Assembly: GCA_963737015.1 (NCBI GenBank)
Contig: CAVTQZ010000001.1
Coordinates: forward strand, 1,488,001-1,552,000
DNA: 64,000 nucleotides
Origin: CAVTQZ01 sp963737015
GTDB taxonomy: Bacteria; Actinomycetota; Acidimicrobiia; Acidimicrobiales; UBA8190
Direction of reading: 5' to 3'
Below are positions 63,735 through 64,000 of this stretch, one piece after another. Each line of letters starts with the position of its first letter. Position 1 is the stretch's first letter. The notes under the pieces were generated by a model. The model was not told where the DNA came from. It was given only the letters and a program-made list of their open reading frames with translations, and searched no databases. The position numbers were made by a program, and so were the translations under genes.

Positions 63735-64000
63735 ATGAACAAACGTCTCACTTCCTTGACGGTGGCATTGGCGGCATTCGTCACTGGTGGAGTGCTGAGT
63801 TGCACCGGAACCGCGAGTGAGGCCGCCGAGCCCGTGGGCAGCTTCGTCATGTCGGTCAGTGCCGGACCCGTCGGGACGCTCGTGCGCCTCACCGGTAATG
63901 CAGGAACCGGTTGTCCCTCAGGTCAGCCGAGCCAGCCGAGCATCGTCTTTCAAAGAAGAGGTCAGACCACCCCGCTCGACATTCTCTACATGGCCGTCGA
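63735..64000 (+). CDS. Secreted or lipoprotein, 3' end cut by the window
   Basis: ATG at 63735 opens MNKRLTSLTVALAAFVTGGVLSC, a short signal with a lipobox VLSC, and continues to the window end in frame (88 codons). The mature part begins TGTASEAAEPVGSFVMSVSAG. It is too short for family assignment. Confidence 0.6.
   Translation, partial: MNKRLTSLTVALAAFVTGGVLSCTGTASEAAEPVGSFVMSVSAGPVGTLVRLTGNAGTGCPSGQPSQPSIVFQRRGQTTPLDILYMAV

Overview
The window is 64 kb of GC-rich DNA with frequent GTG and TTG starts. It carries a resuscitation-promoting factor, DUF2630 and DUF4193-type small proteins, an XRE/Xis/tyrosine-recombinase element and many acyl-CoA enzymes. Together these point to an actinobacterium; Acidimicrobiia or a related environmental lineage is my inference, not something the bases prove. 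No rRNA, CRISPR array or insertion-sequence transposase was found.

Layout. 1-20.9 kb is chromosomal: a 5'-truncated GGDEF-EAL protein, an MFS exporter, a lipoprotein peptidase with a 5'-3' exonuclease, an Fpg/Nei glycosylase, two acyl-CoA synthetase operons (with enoyl-CoA hydratase, thioesterase and metallo-hydrolase), an FAD monooxygenase with an epoxide hydrolase, DedA, an orphan ParA with a zinc-ribbon protein, and a methyltransferase coupled to a di-metal hydrolase. 21.1-22.9 kb holds a methyltransferase and a GH5 lipoprotein glycosidase. 22,961-39,104 is a complete integrative element inserted in the 3' half of a tRNA-Arg(TCT) gene. It is bounded by a 41-bp perfect direct repeat and carries paired GCGGACAT repeats just inside both ends. 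Its genes are a tyrosine integrase, a 58-residue excisionase, an XRE-type regulator, a winged-helix protein, a MobF relaxase-helicase, and a cargo of one 2595-residue RHS/YD-repeat protein followed by a small lipoprotein.

After the element come tRNA-Arg, tRNA-His and tRNA-Lys, a TMEM175-type channel, a CoA-transferase, a class III nucleotide cyclase, two further GGDEF-EAL proteins, an FtsX-like permease, a DUF929 protein, aldose epimerase, SurE, Rpf, an alpha/beta hydrolase, an Rrf2 regulator, an acidic zinc-ribbon protein, ArfB, a DHA2 exporter, a crotonase, a methyltransferase/uracil-DNA-glycosylase fusion, and two cell-surface proteins, the last cut by the window end.

How it works together. 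The chromosomal part mixes acyl-CoA/lipid catabolism with cyclic-nucleotide signalling (three c-di-GMP proteins and one cyclase). The element looks mobilisable rather than self-transmissible: a relaxase is present but no type IV secretion or coupling-protein gene. Its cargo looks like a secreted polymorphic-toxin or cell-surface RHS module. Four chromosomal genes contain apparent single-base frameshifts (five sites, all in GCGC-rich stretches), which may be sequence errors or real decay.
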